Made by a program: the position numbers and the translations under genes. The notes below the pieces were generated by a model. The model saw only the letters and a program-made list of their open reading frames with translations. It searched no databases and had not been told where the DNA came from. From contig JAEZDV010000031.1 in NCBI GenBank assembly GCA_023417985.1, positions 1-6,127 on the forward strand: a stretch of 6,127 bases of DNA, given 5' to 3'. Source of the stretch: Actinomycetes bacterium. Lineage in GTDB: Bacteria; Actinomycetota; Actinomycetes; Mycobacteriales; Mycobacteriaceae. This document shows, one piece after another, positions 4,941-6,127 of this stretch. Every line of letters begins with the position of its first letter. Position 1 is the first letter of the stretch.

Positions 4941-5978
4941 ATGAGCGAACGCACGGACAGCGCGGACGTCCGGCCGGATGCTCCACGACGCGGCCGCAGC
5001 TCTCACCGATGGCTGCGCCGCACCGGGGTAGCACTGGTTGTCGTGCTGTCCGCCGCGGGTGTGGTGGGGATCTGGCAGTTCTTCTTCGGCGCTCCGGGCG
5101 TCGGCCACTTTCGTGACGCCGAGGGGCGCCGAATCTACGTCGAGGCCTACGACCGGGCGATGTCGGCTCTGCCTCCGCCCACCGCGACCCGCGACATCGC
5201 GACTCGATTCGGATCGGTACGCGTGTACGAATGGGTCTCGGCCGGGGCGGATGGTGCAGTCCCGGTCGTCCTGATCCCCGGCATGTCTTCGGGTGTTCCG
5301 ATGTGGGCGGAGAACCTCGGGACGTTCCTTCCTCACCGCCGTGTGCTCGCGTTCGACGCGCTCGGCGATGCCGGTTTGTCGATCCAGAATGTTCCGCTGT
5401 CCTCGACCGAGCAGCAGACACTGTGGATTTCCGAGGTGCTCGACGGACTCGCGCCCGAGGGCGCTCACGTCGTCGGTCATTCGTTCGGCGGCGCGAGCGC
5501 GGCGGCCTACGCTCACCGGTTCCCCGAGCGCGTCCGGTCGTTGACGCTTCTCGAACCCGTGTTCACCTTTGCGTACCCGCCGGTGCGAATGCTCGCCTGG
5601 ACGATGGTCGCAACCTTGCCGTTCCTGCCCGAGAGCTGGCACAACACCGCACTCGGAAAGGTGGGAGGCGCCGAGTTCGACCCGAACGACGACATGGCGA
5701 AGATGATCGCCGCTGCTTCGGAACACTTCTCGGCGCAACTCCCCACCCCGTCACCGTTGAACGACGCCGCGCTGAATTCGTTGGTGATGCCCACGTACGT
5801 CGCCATTGCGGAACGAGATTCGCTCGCCGGAGGCGGGGCTGCCGCCGAGCGAGCCCGCCGTCTCCCGAACGCGACGGTCGATATCGTGCCCGACACTACG
5901 CATTCGCTCCCTATGCAAGCGAAAGACTTTCTGGCCGTGAAACTTCCCGAATTCTGGCGCGATGCCGAACGGGAGTGA
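4941..5978 (+). CDS. Membrane-anchored alpha/beta-hydrolase
   Basis: This is a 345-residue protein. An arginine-rich N-terminus (about 1-28) is followed by one hydrophobic segment, GVALVVVLSAAGVVGIWQFF (29-48). This predicts a signal anchor with the catalytic domain outside the cytoplasm; there is no lipobox. The alpha/beta-hydrolase fold follows. VVLIPGMSSG (109-118) is the oxyanion-hole strand, GHSFGG (179-184) the nucleophile elbow with Ser181, VAIAERDSLAG (287-297) supplies the likely acid Asp293, and TTHSLPMQ (319-326) the likely His321. Residues about 205-270 form the variable cap region. The triad looks complete, so it should be an active esterase, lipase or related hydrolase, but the substrate is not evident. 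ATG 4941 lacks a strong Shine-Dalgarno (only GGGA at 4931-4934). Divergence from tetR across the palindrome implies ligand-induced expression. It is convergent with glpK (23 bp gap), with no obvious terminator between. Confidence 0.9.
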   Translation: MSERTDSADVRPDAPRRGRSSHRWLRRTGVALVVVLSAAGVVGIWQFFFGAPGVGHFRDAEGRRIYVEAYDRAMSALPPPTATRDIATRFGSVRVYEWVSAGADGAVPVVLIPGMSSGVPMWAENLGTFLPHRRVLAFDALGDAGLSIQNVPLSSTEQQTLWISEVLDGLAPEGAHVVGHSFGGASAAAYAHRFPERVRSLTLLEPVFTFAYPPVRMLAWTMVATLPFLPESWHNTALGKVGGAEFDPNDDMAKMIAAASEHFSAQLPTPSPLNDAALNSLVMPTYVAIAERDSLAGGGAAAERARRLPNATVDIVPDTTHSLPMQAKDFLAVKLPEFWRDAERE

Positions 5979-6001
5979 CCGCCCGCGAGGACGTGGTGTG
6001 G

Positions 6002-6127
6002 TCAGGCCCAGTCGTAGGTGCGTTCGACCGCCTTCTTCCACTCGGAGAACAGACGCTCGCGGTTGTCGTGCTCCATCGTCGGCTCCCACGTCTTCTGCGC
6101 TTCCCAGTTGCGCCGGATGTCGTCCTC
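6002..6127 (-). CDS. glpK: Glycerol kinase, C-terminal 41 residues only (rest beyond window edge)
   Basis: The complement strand reads from the window edge in an uninterrupted frame to a TGA at 6004-6002. The visible tail, with NWEAQKTWEPTME, then RERLFSEWKKAVERTYDWA at the end, matches the conserved extreme C-terminus of bacterial glycerol kinases (W...KxWxPxMxxxxRxxxxxxWKKAVxRTxDW). The enzyme phosphorylates glycerol to glycerol 3-phosphate in the cytosol. Only the end is present, so completeness and the upstream partners (often glpF and glpD in this group) cannot be judged here. Too short to appear as a long reading frame, but the motif is specific. Confidence 0.88.
   Translation of the reverse strand, partial: EDDIRRNWEAQKTWEPTMEHDNRERLFSEWKKAVERTYDWA

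Noticed and set aside
3820..4944. 374-codon + strand frame spanning the merR end and antisense to tetR
   Set aside because: It has no domain signature, runs through both regulator genes and the operator region, and is explained as a shadow frame.

Overview
The window looks like chromosomal DNA of a high-GC actinobacterium of the Mycobacteriales, most likely Rhodococcus or a close relative. The reasons are the strong G/C bias at third codon positions, the gene set, and a gene order that I recall from Mycobacterium tuberculosis around Rv3303c-Rv3306c (M20 amidohydrolases amiA1/amiB1, a small conserved protein, then lpdA). The genus is inferred from memory, not from a search.

Left part (1-2939), conserved block: the window opens inside an M20-family metallo-amidohydrolase (+ strand, N-terminus cut off). 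Its stop is only 15 bp from the stop of a convergent gamma-glutamylcyclotransferase-like gene on the - strand. That gene diverges, across a 174-bp spacer, from a flavoprotein disulfide-reductase-family gene of the NAD(P)H-quinone dehydrogenase (LpdA) type.

Middle (2940-4267), regulated cassette: a VOC (glyoxalase/bleomycin-resistance fold) protein and a MerR-family regulator with a GyrI-like effector domain overlap by the GTGA motif and form a two-gene operon. A GC-rich dyad sits in the long spacer of a MerR-type promoter just upstream. This suggests the regulator controls its own operon in response to a small molecule.

Right part (4240-5978), second regulated pair: a TetR-family regulator (- strand) overlaps the 3' end of the merR gene tail to tail. 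It is divergent from a membrane-anchored alpha/beta-hydrolase (+ strand). The 62-bp divergent spacer holds an AT-rich 24-bp imperfect palindrome that overlaps a good -10 element and is almost certainly the TetR operator. The window ends with the last 41 codons of glycerol kinase (glpK, - strand), convergent with the hydrolase.

Overall this is a conserved core locus plus two small ligand-sensing accessory modules lying between lpdA and the glycerol genes. I see no mobile element, CRISPR array, tRNA or rRNA, and no clearly novel multi-gene system. The best points for a second look are the two operator/promoter architectures and the unusual active-site combination in the LpdA homologue. No gene-free stretch exceeds 300 bases.
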